Positions 1 to 6,997 of a stretch of DNA of 64,000 bases are shown one piece after another. The first letter of the stretch is position 1. Each line of letters opens with the position of its first letter. The position numbers and the translations under genes are program-made. This DNA is from WTGJ01 sp965237765 (GTDB taxonomy: Bacteria > Chloroflexota > Anaerolineae > Aggregatilineales > Phototrophicaceae), in NCBI GenBank assembly GCA_965237765.1, contig OZ250157.1, positions 1,550,001-1,614,000 on the forward strand, read 5' to 3'. The notes beneath the pieces were generated by a model, which saw only the letters and a list, made by a program, of their open reading frames with translations, ran no database searches and was not told the DNA's origin.

Positions 1-1
1 C

Positions 2-166
2 GGGAAGGTGTCGGGCTTTCGCGGCGCGCCGACGGTCTTCGTGGCCTATCTAGTGGCGCATGAGGCTTATCACTGGGGCGAAGTGGGCGCCTTGCTCGCG
101 CAGCAAGGGGAGCGCCTGCCGCGGGAGTTAGCCTATGGCTTGTGGGATTGGGGCGATGTTGGGTGA
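2..166 (+). CDS. DinB-like protein, C-terminal fragment
   Basis: The window opens inside a reading frame that runs 54 codons to a TGA at 164-166. The visible tail contains a helix with two spaced histidines (AHEAYHWGEV, roughly residues 19-28 of the fragment), followed by a short polar end. DinB/YfiT-type four-helix proteins carry a metal-binding histidine in a last helix of this form (H-x3-H near a G/GQ). The upstream part lies outside the window, so neither length nor start can be judged. DinB-like is an inference from the histidine helix only; other metal-dependent hydrolase-like bundles are possible. Confidence 0.45.
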   Translation, partial: GKVSGFRGAPTVFVAYLVAHEAYHWGEVGALLAQQGERLPRELAYGLWDWGDVG

Positions 167-229
167 TGGCAAATGTGGGTAAAAGGGATTGACCGGTAGC
201 CATCTAGCAACGGCGCGCCGAAGGCTGAG

Positions 230-643
230 TTATCCCTCCGATACCGCGTAAAAGAACGCCTTCTTTTCGCCTGGCAGCGTGAAATCGAAACCACAGTTGC
301 GGAAGAAATTCTCTTTTGAGGAGACGGCCAGCACCTCCAACACCTGCGCAGCGCGCGCGCGGGCCAGGCAGGCCTCCACCAGCGCTCGCCCGATGCCGTT
401 GCCGCGCTGTTCTGGTACGACGGCCAGGCTGCGCAGCTCCGCCAATTTCGGTGAATAGATCTCCAGCGCCGCACAACCAATGAGCTGGCCATCCGCTTCG
501 GCGAGGAAGAAATGCGCGTACAGTTCATCCAGCTCGGTCAACGTACGAACGAGGAGGCGTTCCGCTTTTACGAAGGGTGTGAGGAAGGCGACGAGGTGGG
601 GGATATCCTCGCGCTGGGCGGGGCGGATGGAGAAATCGGGCAT
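230..643 (-). CDS. GNAT family N-acetyltransferase, ArgA-like
   Basis: A 137-residue single-domain GNAT acetyltransferase that would transfer an acetyl group from acetyl-CoA to an amine. The acetyl-CoA pyrophosphate-binding loop is RGNGIG at residues 80-85, preceded by the beta-strand segment ELRSLAVVPEQ, and the fold ends with FFRNCGF at 113-119, all typical. The segment LLVRTLTELDE near residue 30 and IGCAALEIY near 55 resemble the acetyltransferase domain of N-acetylglutamate synthases, so a role in arginine biosynthesis is possible, but no arginine genes are nearby and no amino-acid kinase domain is attached. The substrate is unproven. It faces away from the DinB-like gene and is followed upstream by the helix-turn-helix gene on the same strand. 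Confidence 0.8.
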   Translation of the reverse strand: MPDFSIRPAQREDIPHLVAFLTPFVKAERLLVRTLTELDELYAHFFLAEADGQLIGCAALEIYSPKLAELRSLAVVPEQRGNGIGRALVEACLARARAAQVLEVLAVSSKENFFRNCGFDFTLPGEKKAFFYAVSEG

Positions 644-740
644 GGGCGGGCTCCCGCGCGGTGGTCGTGGGGAGCGTTATTGTAGCAGTGGCATGTAGCA
701 GCGAGTAGTGGTGTGCGGCGGCAGGTGTGCTGGTTTGCGC

Positions 741-959
741 TCAACGCAGCAACAAGCGGATGCCGCGGTGTTTATGGCGCAGGCGGCGGATGGCGCCGCG
801 CTCCTCTAGCCCTTGTAGGTAGCGGATGAGGTGGGTGCGCGAGATGTAGCAGCGGCGGGCGATCTCCTGCTGCGTGGGCGCGTAGCCATGCTCAGCGATG
901 TAGTGACGGATGTAGTTCAGAATCTCGCCGGCCAGCGGCTCGTGCAATCGGCGGGACAT
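741..959 (-). CDS. LexA-type winged-helix DNA-binding protein without peptidase domain
   Basis: A 72-residue protein that matches only the N-terminal DNA-binding domain of LexA-like repressors. Helix 1 is LAGEILNYIRHYIAEHGYAPT, the turn is TQQEIARRCYIS with recognition helix RTHLIRYLQGLEERG, and the wing is IRRLRHKHRGIRL. LexA proper carries a C-terminal self-cleaving S24 peptidase of about 120 residues, which is absent here: the frame ends at an ordinary stop. It is therefore probably a small transcription factor that cannot be inactivated by RecA-stimulated autocleavage. It is divergent from the gene at 1104, and a GAAC-like motif lies in the shared intergenic region at 1007-1025. Confidence 0.7.
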   Translation of the reverse strand: MSRRLHEPLAGEILNYIRHYIAEHGYAPTQQEIARRCYISRTHLIRYLQGLEERGAIRRLRHKHRGIRLLLR

Positions 960-1006
960 GGCTCTCCCTAATCATTCGGACGCGCAAGCCGCAGTCTACC
1001 TTATTT

Positions 1007-1025
1007 AGAATATATGTGCTATTTT
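1007..1025 (+). promoter_or_regulatory. Candidate operator, SOS-box-like motif
   Basis: The 19-base string AGAATATATGTGCTATTTT lies between the LexA-type gene (minus) and the 1104 gene (plus). It matches 16 of 19 positions with AGAACATGTGTGCTATATT at 52240-52258, just before the phage capsid gene. The first half resembles the GAAC-N4-GTTC box bound by LexA in Gram-positive bacteria (here GAAT-ATAT-GTGC). The right end may simply be a minus-10 element (GCTAT). It could be the binding site of the neighbouring helix-turn-helix protein; this is inference. Confidence 0.3.
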
Positions 1026-1034
1026 GAATTGTCC

Positions 1035-1064
1035 ATGACGACCCGGCCGCGCCTGCGCTATACT
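1035..1064 (+). promoter_or_regulatory. Candidate sigma70-type promoter for the 1104 gene
   Basis: ATGACG at 1035-1040 (4 of 6 against TTGACA), an 18-base spacer and TATACT at 1059-1064 lie about 40 bases before the start codon at 1104. The same TATACT box recurs shortly before other plus-strand starts (9660-9665 before 9693, 29928-29933 before 29965), which supports it as a minus-10 element of this genome. Assignment is by pattern only. Confidence 0.4.
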
Positions 1065-1103
1065 GCGCGCCAGCGGCGTTGAGGCGCCAATGAGGAGGGG
1101 CAG

Positions 1104-1436
1104 ATGGGTTGGTTCAGGCGCATATGGGGCGCGCTTATGGGTGGCGCCAGAACCAGTGACGACCGAGACGGCCTCTATTTTTATATCCTGCCGCGCCATT
1201 GTTCGCGCATCGCTCGTTTGCGCATCCACCGTTACAACGACCTCAGTCAGCACGATGATGGCGGTGGTTATTTCTGCCGTAAGGTCATCACCGTCGCTGG
1301 TTGCCCCTGGCAGGCAACGTTGGAACTGAGCTTCGATCGCAACCGCCGAATCACCGAACAGCTGGTTCAGGGCGGCGAGTTGGTGACGGCAGAAGAATTC
1401 GCTGCCCAAGAAGCGGCGTTATCGGAGAGAGGATAA
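1104..1436 (+). CDS. Conserved hypothetical protein, 110 aa
   Basis: A small soluble protein of 110 residues with no clear family that I can name. After a basic, tryptophan-containing start (MGWFRRIWGALMGG) comes a beta-rich core with DGLYFYILPRHCSRIARLRIHRYNDLS and the segment GGGYFCRKVITVAGCPWQATLELSFDRNRRI. The pattern of 'surface' arginines and C-x-W suggests a small zinc-free beta fold. The N-terminal half has only one of the two cysteines that a zinc ribbon would need. It sits 20 bases upstream of the M28 peptidase on the same strand and is probably cotranscribed with it. The start at 1104 is the first ATG that keeps the conserved-looking GWFRR opening. Confidence 0.6.
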   Translation: MGWFRRIWGALMGGARTSDDRDGLYFYILPRHCSRIARLRIHRYNDLSQHDDGGGYFCRKVITVAGCPWQATLELSFDRNRRITEQLVQGGELVTAEEFAAQEAALSERG

Positions 1437-1456
1437 ACGAGCGCGGCGCAGCGAAT

Positions 1457-2824
1457 ATGATCGCCTGGCTGCGCCGCGTCGCCGGCGCCTTGCTCTTCTT
1501 GGGCGGCTTGATCGCTTGCAATATCAGCGGCGGCGCGCCAACTCCCGTGCGTTTCTTGCCTACTATCGCTCCGCCGCAACCGACGCTCGGTTACGCCACG
1601 TTGGACCCCGCGCGCTTGCCCAGTAGCGTCGGTCAGCCGCCCGCGCCCAGCCCGCATATCGTCAATATCCTCAACCAGGTGGCCAACGACCGCCTGCTGC
1701 TGCATGTGGACACGTTGGCCGGCTTCGGCACGCGCCATTTCAATTCCGGTTACGGACGCGAGGGCTGGGGCATCGGCGCCGCCTATCGCTATTTGCGGGG
1801 GGAATTGGAGGCAATCGCCGCCGCGGCGCCTCATATGCGCGTCTCTGTCCAAGAATTCGAGGCCTCGTTCAATGGGCAGAGCGCGCCAGCATACAATGTC
1901 ATCGCGACGATTCCTGGACGCGAAATTGGCGCGGGCACCATCGTCATCGGCGCGCATTACGACAGCATCTCGCTCGCCGTCAATTCTGGAGACGTCCCGG
2001 CCCCGGGCGCCAATGATAACGCGAGCGGCGTGGCGGCCTTGCTGGAGATTGCTCGCATCCTGGCGCCCATTCAGCCGCGCGCCACGATCATGATCGTCGC
2101 TTTCGCCGCGGAAGAGATCGGCCGCTACGGCAGTAAGGCTTTCGTGCGCGACATCATTCAGGGCATGGAAATTGACCTCATCGCCATGATCAACCTGGAT
2201 ATCATCGGCAGCAGCACGGCGGCCAATGGCGCCATCAATGACAGCGAATTGCGCGTCTTTTCGCATGACGATGACCAGAGCGCGGCGCGGCAATTGGCAC
2301 GGGCGGCCGATATGATCGCCTTTCACCTCACGCCGACGATGGACTTGCAGGTACAAGACGCTGCCGACCGCTCTGGGCGTTTCAGTGATCACATCTCCTT
2401 CACCGAAGCGGGCTACCCGGCCCTGCGCCTTATTGAAGCTTTTGAGGAACTAAAACGTCAGCATACCGCGCAAGATACGACCGATGATATCTCGCCGCTC
2501 TATTTGCAACGCACGACAGAAACCGCGCTGGCCCTCACGCTGGCGCTGGCGGATGGACCGCGGCCACCGCGTTTGGATCGCATCACCCTGCGCCCGTTGG
2601 AAGATGGCCGGTCGCGCCTGGTCTGGGAGCCAACGGAAGGGGCCGTCAGTTACTATGTCCATTTGCGTCAGGAAGGGATTCGCAACTATCATCGCATATT
2701 CTCAGTGACGCAAAACAGCGTGGAATGGGATGAATGGGGCCGCTACGCCGGGGTGGCCATTGCGGCGCGTGACGAACGCGGCTTGATCGGGCCGCTCTCG
2801 GAGGAGTTCCGCATTGGCCAATAG
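1457..2824 (+). CDS. M28 family zinc aminopeptidase-like lipoprotein
   Basis: The frame is open from 1301, but the ATG at 1457 gives a 455-residue protein with a clear lipoprotein signal: basic MIAWLRR, a hydrophobic stretch and lipobox LIAC with Cys21. It should be anchored outside the cell membrane. The M28 co-catalytic zinc ligands are visible as GAHYD (His167), GANDN (Asp187), AAEEIG (Glu219/220), INLD (Asp248) and SDHISF (His312). These are complete, so an active di-zinc exopeptidase is expected. Residues after about 380 look like a fibronectin-III-type beta domain (LVWEPTEGAVSYYVHLR). The downstream MFS gene overlaps its stop, so the two are probably coupled. Confidence 0.88.
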   Translation: MIAWLRRVAGALLFLGGLIACNISGGAPTPVRFLPTIAPPQPTLGYATLDPARLPSSVGQPPAPSPHIVNILNQVANDRLLLHVDTLAGFGTRHFNSGYGREGWGIGAAYRYLRGELEAIAAAAPHMRVSVQEFEASFNGQSAPAYNVIATIPGREIGAGTIVIGAHYDSISLAVNSGDVPAPGANDNASGVAALLEIARILAPIQPRATIMIVAFAAEEIGRYGSKAFVRDIIQGMEIDLIAMINLDIIGSSTAANGAINDSELRVFSHDDDQSAARQLARAADMIAFHLTPTMDLQVQDAADRSGRFSDHISFTEAGYPALRLIEAFEELKRQHTAQDTTDDISPLYLQRTTETALALTLALADGPRPPRLDRITLRPLEDGRSRLVWEPTEGAVSYYVHLRQEGIRNYHRIFSVTQNSVEWDEWGRYAGVAIAARDERGLIGPLSEEFRIGQ

Positions 2825-4130
2825 GAAGATGGCGCTGATCTTGCGCACGCGCTTGCTGCTACGTCGGCAGCAAAGATCGATGCGTTCCGTCGCTCCGGGT
2901 CAGCTGGTCATGGTCATCGCCGGCGGGATGGTGCTGGCAATCCTGGGTGACGCGAATATTTATGTCTCATTGCCGACACATACCGCCGAGGCGGGGATTC
3001 CGCTGGTTTATGTCGGTTTGATGCAAGCGTTGAATCGCATCACGAGGATCATTGTCAACGGCCCCTACGGCATCCTGTTGGAACGGATCCCGCGGCGTCC
3101 GTTGATGATCTTTTCGTTGCTATTGGGCGTCATCAGCAATCTCTGCTATCTGGTGCCGGGCTTTTGGCCGCTCTTCTTCGGACGCATTTTGTGGGGACTC
3201 TGTTGGGCGGGCGTCTGGCTCGGCGGGCATGCGATGATCTTTGACATTGCCGATGAACACGAGTATGGCGAGCGGACCGGTCAGGTGCAGATGGGTTTTT
3301 GGGTCGGCGCCGGTATCTCTACGTTCTTCAGCGGTATCCTCACCGATTGGCTTGGTTATCGAGAGTACTTCTTGGTGGCCGCGATTTGTGTCTTTTTGGG
3401 TTGGTTCATCTGGGTTTTCTGGTTACCGGAAACGTTTGGCCGGCGCAAGGTGACCCGGGAAACGAGCGTGGAACCCGTAGAAACCGCCCCCACGCCTCCG
3501 CAACCTGTGCAGCAGCCTCTCCGGAGGCGCTGGGAATTTGGCGTGACGCTATTGCTGGCTTTCATCAACTGGTTCATCTTTCTGGGGGTGGCCGGCTCGT
3601 TCTGGCCGATCATGATCGATCAACGGACGACGGCTGCGTTCCGGACTCTACCGTTGGTAGGGGAGTTGGGCGTTTCTTCCTTCTCCGGCATCGTATCGGC
3701 GATCGTCATCTTGCTGGTGAGCGCAGTGGCCGCGCCCCGGTTTGGGCGGCTGTCGGATCGCTGGGGTCGCACCTGGTTAATGTTGGCGGCGACGGTGCTG
3801 TTGGGAGCGGGGACGATGCTGCTGAGCACATGGGGTTATGGCGTGGTCATCCTGTTGGGGATCTTCTTTCAGAGCGTGGTGATGAGCATCCTCGGGGTGT
3901 TGATCACCGCGCAGATGGGCCGGAGTGGACCGGCGCGGCAGACGGGGCGGCGGTTGGGTTTGTTGAATATCTGTGGTGATATCGGTGGCTCGATGGGGCC
4001 GTTGTTGGCTTTCGCGTTGTTGCCACTCATCGGACTATCGGGTGTGTTGCTGTTCTCGGCGGCAGTGCTGCTTTTGATCTTCCCGCCGGTAGCCTGGTTG
4101 GCCGTGCTGGAAGGGCGGGCGTCCGCTTAG
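2814..4130 (+). CDS. MFS transporter, 12 TM helices
   Basis: A 438-residue major facilitator superfamily permease. Hydrophobic segments span the whole length in two halves separated by a charged linker (residues about 215-245, rich in E, T and P). The loop 2-3 signature of the family is recognisable around ALNRITRIIVNGPYG and the second-half equivalent around APRFGRLSDRWGR. I chose the TTG at 2814 because GGAGGAG at 2800-2806 stands exactly 7 bases before it; the ATG at 2829 has no properly spaced site. The start lies within the end of the M28 gene, which suggests translational coupling and perhaps uptake or efflux of the peptidase's products. The substrate cannot be read from sequence. Confidence 0.85.
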   Translation: MANRKMALILRTRLLLRRQQRSMRSVAPGQLVMVIAGGMVLAILGDANIYVSLPTHTAEAGIPLVYVGLMQALNRITRIIVNGPYGILLERIPRRPLMIFSLLLGVISNLCYLVPGFWPLFFGRILWGLCWAGVWLGGHAMIFDIADEHEYGERTGQVQMGFWVGAGISTFFSGILTDWLGYREYFLVAAICVFLGWFIWVFWLPETFGRRKVTRETSVEPVETAPTPPQPVQQPLRRRWEFGVTLLLAFINWFIFLGVAGSFWPIMIDQRTTAAFRTLPLVGELGVSSFSGIVSAIVILLVSAVAAPRFGRLSDRWGRTWLMLAATVLLGAGTMLLSTWGYGVVILLGIFFQSVVMSILGVLITAQMGRSGPARQTGRRLGLLNICGDIGGSMGPLLAFALLPLIGLSGVLLFSAAVLLLIFPPVAWLAVLEGRASA

Positions 4131-5251
4131 GAGTATTTCGCGCGCAGGATTGCGGCCGCCTCGCTCAGGTTGCGCAATTTCGCGTAGGCTTCGTCAATCG
4201 AGATCGGGTTGGTGCTGGTGGGCGCGAAGCCACAATCCGGGGTAAGCGTGAGCCGTTCGGGCGGGAAATAGCGCAGCGCGCGTTCGGCGCGTGCCACGAT
4301 CACCTGTGGACTCTCCACCTCCACGCCGCGGACGTCGACGACGCCGAGGGCCAGCTCCTGGCGCGGGGTTTGCCCGGCAAAGACGCCAATATCCCCCGCT
4401 TCAGAGACGGCGAATTCGAGCGCCAGCTGGTCGACTTCGGCGTGCAAGAGGGCGGGCAGGATGGGCTGGTAATCGCCGCGGGCGTAGATGGTGCGCGCGC
4501 GGTTGCCGCGGCATACATGGAGGGCGGTGCGGATACCCGGCACGCCGGCCACCACCGCATTCAAATCGTCAATGGCTTCATGCATGGTGGCGTCGGGATT
4601 TTCGAAGCGGGCGCGGTAGTCGGTATCCACGAAGAAGCCAAGCCATGGGTCGTCAAATTGCACGATATCGACGCCGATATCGCGCAGCTGCTCCAGCTCG
4701 GCGCGGAGGATGGGGATGACGGCGTCGACGAACGCGCGGCGGGTGGGGTAGGCGTCGCGGGAATGCGCGGGGTGCCAGAGGCGCCCGCCGACCATATGCG
4801 GCGAGGGCAGGGCTACCTTGATCTGGCGGCCGGTGTTCTCGCGCAAGAAACGCGCTCCTGCCGCCGCGATGGGTTGTTCGTAGCGCAGCGGCGCGGTCAC
4901 CAGCCCTTGCTGGAAAGGCGCCAGCGTCCATTGTTGCGGGGCGGATTGCTCTGAGCTGACTTTCACCTCAGGCTCAGGCGCCTCAGTCGCGAAATCGCCG
5001 CGCGTGAAGCCACCAACGCGCTGCGCGAAGACTTCGAAATAGCCGATGCGCCGCCATTCGCCATCGGAAATCGTATCGATGCCGGCCGCTTCCTGTAGCG
5101 CTATGGCGAAAGGGATCGCGCGGTCGAGGGTCGCATCAAGCTCGGCTTCCGGCAGGCGGTCCTGCTCGTGCGCGATGAGCGCATCCAGTAGCCATTGGGG
5201 ACGCGGCAGGCTGCCCAGCACTGCCGTGGGGAAAAGGGTCACTCGCTCCAC
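4127..5251 (-). CDS. MetE-like cobalamin-independent methionine synthase family protein
   Basis: A 374-residue protein of the methionine synthase C-terminal / UROD-like barrel family. Full MetE is about 750 residues; this has only the catalytic barrel, as in the short archaeal and actinobacterial MetE-like proteins. Zinc ligands appear retained as LHVCRGN (His and Cys, about residue 240) and TPDCGFA (Cys, about residue 335). DTISDGE near residue 60 and VQFDDPWL near 195 are also typical. It could methylate a thiol using a methyl donor other than methyltetrahydrofolate, or act in C-S bond chemistry. Its stop overlaps the MFS stop by 4 bases on opposite strands. The exact reaction is unknown. 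Confidence 0.8.
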   Translation of the reverse strand: MERVTLFPTAVLGSLPRPQWLLDALIAHEQDRLPEAELDATLDRAIPFAIALQEAAGIDTISDGEWRRIGYFEVFAQRVGGFTRGDFATEAPEPEVKVSSEQSAPQQWTLAPFQQGLVTAPLRYEQPIAAAGARFLRENTGRQIKVALPSPHMVGGRLWHPAHSRDAYPTRRAFVDAVIPILRAELEQLRDIGVDIVQFDDPWLGFFVDTDYRARFENPDATMHEAIDDLNAVVAGVPGIRTALHVCRGNRARTIYARGDYQPILPALLHAEVDQLALEFAVSEAGDIGVFAGQTPRQELALGVVDVRGVEVESPQVIVARAERALRYFPPERLTLTPDCGFAPTSTNPISIDEAYAKLRNLSEAAAILRAKYS

Positions 5252-5351
5252 CCCGCTTTTTTTGACAACTCAACTATAACGCGCAGCGCGGATTCTGCTA
5301 ATATCAAGGGCCGCTCCCGCCTCGTTGAATGTGGTGGCGAAGAGGATGACT

Positions 5352-5846
5352 ATGGCTTCTGATCGCGTGATGATCTTCGGCTTCGGGATGGCGTTGGCGC
5401 TCCTGGTATTCGTCCTGGAGTTGGTGCGGCGGCGGCGATTACGCGAAGAATTGGCGCTGCTCTGGTTGGCGACGGCGTTGGTCGTGATGGTGCTCAGCAT
5501 TTCACGGACGGCGCTGAATCGGCTGTCGCAGCTGCTGGGCATCTTCACGCCAACGAGCGCGCTCTTCCTGGTCGCCATCCTCTTCGTGCTCTTCATGCTG
5601 CTGCATGTCTGCACGTTGCTCTCGCGGCTCATGCAGGATAACAAGGCGCTCGCGCAGCGGCTGGCGCTCTTGCAACGCGGGCAGGAGGAGTTGGCGAGCG
5701 CTACGACGGCTGATGAGGAAATTACGGCCCGGCGAATGGGCAGCCGTTCAGAACAGGCAGACGACGGCCGGGAGCGTGGCGGCCCGCCAAACGAAAACCA
5801 GGATGAGCAAAACGACGACCGCGATGGGGATGGCGGCGCTCGATAG
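5352..5846 (+). CDS. DUF2304-like membrane protein
   Basis: A small membrane protein with three hydrophobic segments (IFGFGMALALLVFVLELV, ALLWLATALVVMVLSISR, FLVAILFVLFMLLHVC) followed by a coiled-coil-like tail (LSRLMQDNKALAQRLALLQ). This is the layout of DUF2304 proteins, which often accompany glycosyltransferases. GAAGAGG ends 6 bases before the ATG at 5352, so this is a better start than the earlier ATG at 5325. Family members end soon after the coiled coil. Here the frame continues for about 35 residues of highly charged, low-complexity sequence (RSEQADDGRER and on) that is antisense to the 3' end of the rhomboid gene. That tail is probably not functional sequence. Confidence 0.65.
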   Translation: MASDRVMIFGFGMALALLVFVLELVRRRRLREELALLWLATALVVMVLSISRTALNRLSQLLGIFTPTSALFLVAILFVLFMLLHVCTLLSRLMQDNKALAQRLALLQRGQEELASATTADEEITARRMGSRSEQADDGRERGGPPNENQDEQNDDRDGDGGAR

Positions 5847-6662
5847 CGGTTGTGGCTGCGGCCGGGCCTGAAGGCGCAAGTCACCGGCTTGTCCTTCCAA
5901 TTTGACCTGGAAACGCGGGATGAGGGCCAGCGCGAGCGCCAGGCCAGCCAGCAAACCGCCAAAATGCGCCCAGTTATCGATGCGCACTGCGCTACCGGGC
6001 AGGGTGGATGCGAGGCCGATGCCGAAATTCAGCAATGTCCAGATCAGCAATTGCCGCAACATGGCCGCGCCGCGCCGACCGAAGAGACGGCGATTGCGCG
6101 CCAGCAACACGACCTGCGCGCTGATGAGGGCGAAGACCGCACCGGATGCCCCCAAGGACGGCACGCAGGGGTTGCCGAAGAGCGCGCTCAGGAGCGAGCC
6201 GCACAGACCACCGATCACGAAGAGCAGGGCGAAGCGGGCATGACCGAGGATGCGCTCCAACGCGCCGCCAAAATGGAAGAGCATGTAGGCGTTGAAGAGC
6301 AGGTGCAGCGCACCAACGGGGTTCAGCGCATAGCCGCCGCGCCATCTTTCCGCCCAGATGCCCGCGTGCAAGAAAATGGACGTGAAAAGGCGGTAGATTT
6401 CGCCCTCCTGGAAGACGGCCTGCGGCAAATTCCAACCGGCCCGTTGTATTTGCCAATCCAGCGTGGGCGAGAGGGCGCGGAGGGTGAAGAGCGCGACCAT
6501 GATGGCCAAGGCGGCTTGCGTGAGGAGTGGTGGGGCGTTGCCCAACGAGAGGCGCAGGTTTTCGTTTGTTGGTGGCGCAGCCGGTTGGGTGGGCGCGGGC
6601 GGGCGTTCGAGGGGGTGTGGGCGGTTTTTTCGCTCAGTCTCAGTCATGTGAGGGCGCGCCAT
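5748..6662 (-). CDS. Rhomboid family intramembrane serine protease
   Basis: A 304-residue rhomboid protease, a polytopic membrane protein that cleaves substrates within the bilayer. The serine motif GASGAVFALIS (GxSG) and the histidine helix NWAHFGGLLAG are both present, so the Ser-His dyad is intact. The L1-type loop and following helix with HLLFNAYMLFHFGGALE are also recognisable. About 40 proline-rich cytoplasmic residues precede the first membrane segment. A final extra segment near the C-terminus (AIPIAVVVLLILVFVW) gives a 6+1 layout. The start at 6662 overlaps the divergent FmdB gene; a second in-frame ATG at 6647 is equally possible. Its 3' end overlaps the DUF2304 gene by 99 bases. 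Confidence 0.88.
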   Translation of the reverse strand: MARPHMTETERKNRPHPLERPPAPTQPAAPPTNENLRLSLGNAPPLLTQAALAIMVALFTLRALSPTLDWQIQRAGWNLPQAVFQEGEIYRLFTSIFLHAGIWAERWRGGYALNPVGALHLLFNAYMLFHFGGALERILGHARFALLFVIGGLCGSLLSALFGNPCVPSLGASGAVFALISAQVVLLARNRRLFGRRGAAMLRQLLIWTLLNFGIGLASTLPGSAVRIDNWAHFGGLLAGLALALALIPRFQVKLEGQAGDLRLQARPQPQPLSSAAIPIAVVVLLILVFVWRAATLPAVVCLF

Positions 6663-6942
6663 GCATGAATATGCCTATCGCTGTGAGGCTTGCGGGGGGC
6701 GGTTTGTATTGCGATACGCGCGCTATGCTGATTATGACGCGGCGGAGAAGCGTTGCCCCGATTGCGAGAGCGCCGAGATGACGCGCATCCTGGTGGGCGC
6801 TGCCGGGCGGGCTGGCGGCCCACCGGGCGAGCGCGATTACGCGGCGATGAGCGCGCGGGAGATGCTCTCCGTCCTGGAAACGGGCGACACGCGCGCGGCG
6901 AAGCGGCTCTATGAGGCGGTGGAGCGGGGGGATAAGCCATAG
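6661..6942 (+). CDS. FmdB family zinc-ribbon regulatory protein
   Basis: A 93-residue protein beginning with the FmdB-type zinc ribbon: MHEYAYRCEACGGRF (C-x2-C) and KRCPDCESAEMTRIL (C-x2-C) about 20 residues later. FmdB was named for a putative regulator of formamidase genes in methylotrophs; for most members the role is unknown. The C-terminal half is a polar helix (SAREMLSVLETGDTRAAKRLYEAVE) not found in the shortest members. The ATG at 6661 directly abuts the divergent rhomboid start, so promoter elements for each must lie inside the other's coding region. Confidence 0.8.
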   Translation: MHEYAYRCEACGGRFVLRYARYADYDAAEKRCPDCESAEMTRILVGAAGRAGGPPGERDYAAMSAREMLSVLETGDTRAAKRLYEAVERGDKP

Positions 6943-6997
6943 CCGCGCGATGTTTGTGGGGCGGGCGGTTGGCCTTCCGCGCTGTGTACATTTCATG

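Noticed and set aside
5262..5280. TTGACA at 5262-5267 and TATAAC at 5275-5280 as a promoter before the DUF2304-like gene
   Set aside because: The spacer is only 7 bases, too short for a sigma70 promoter.
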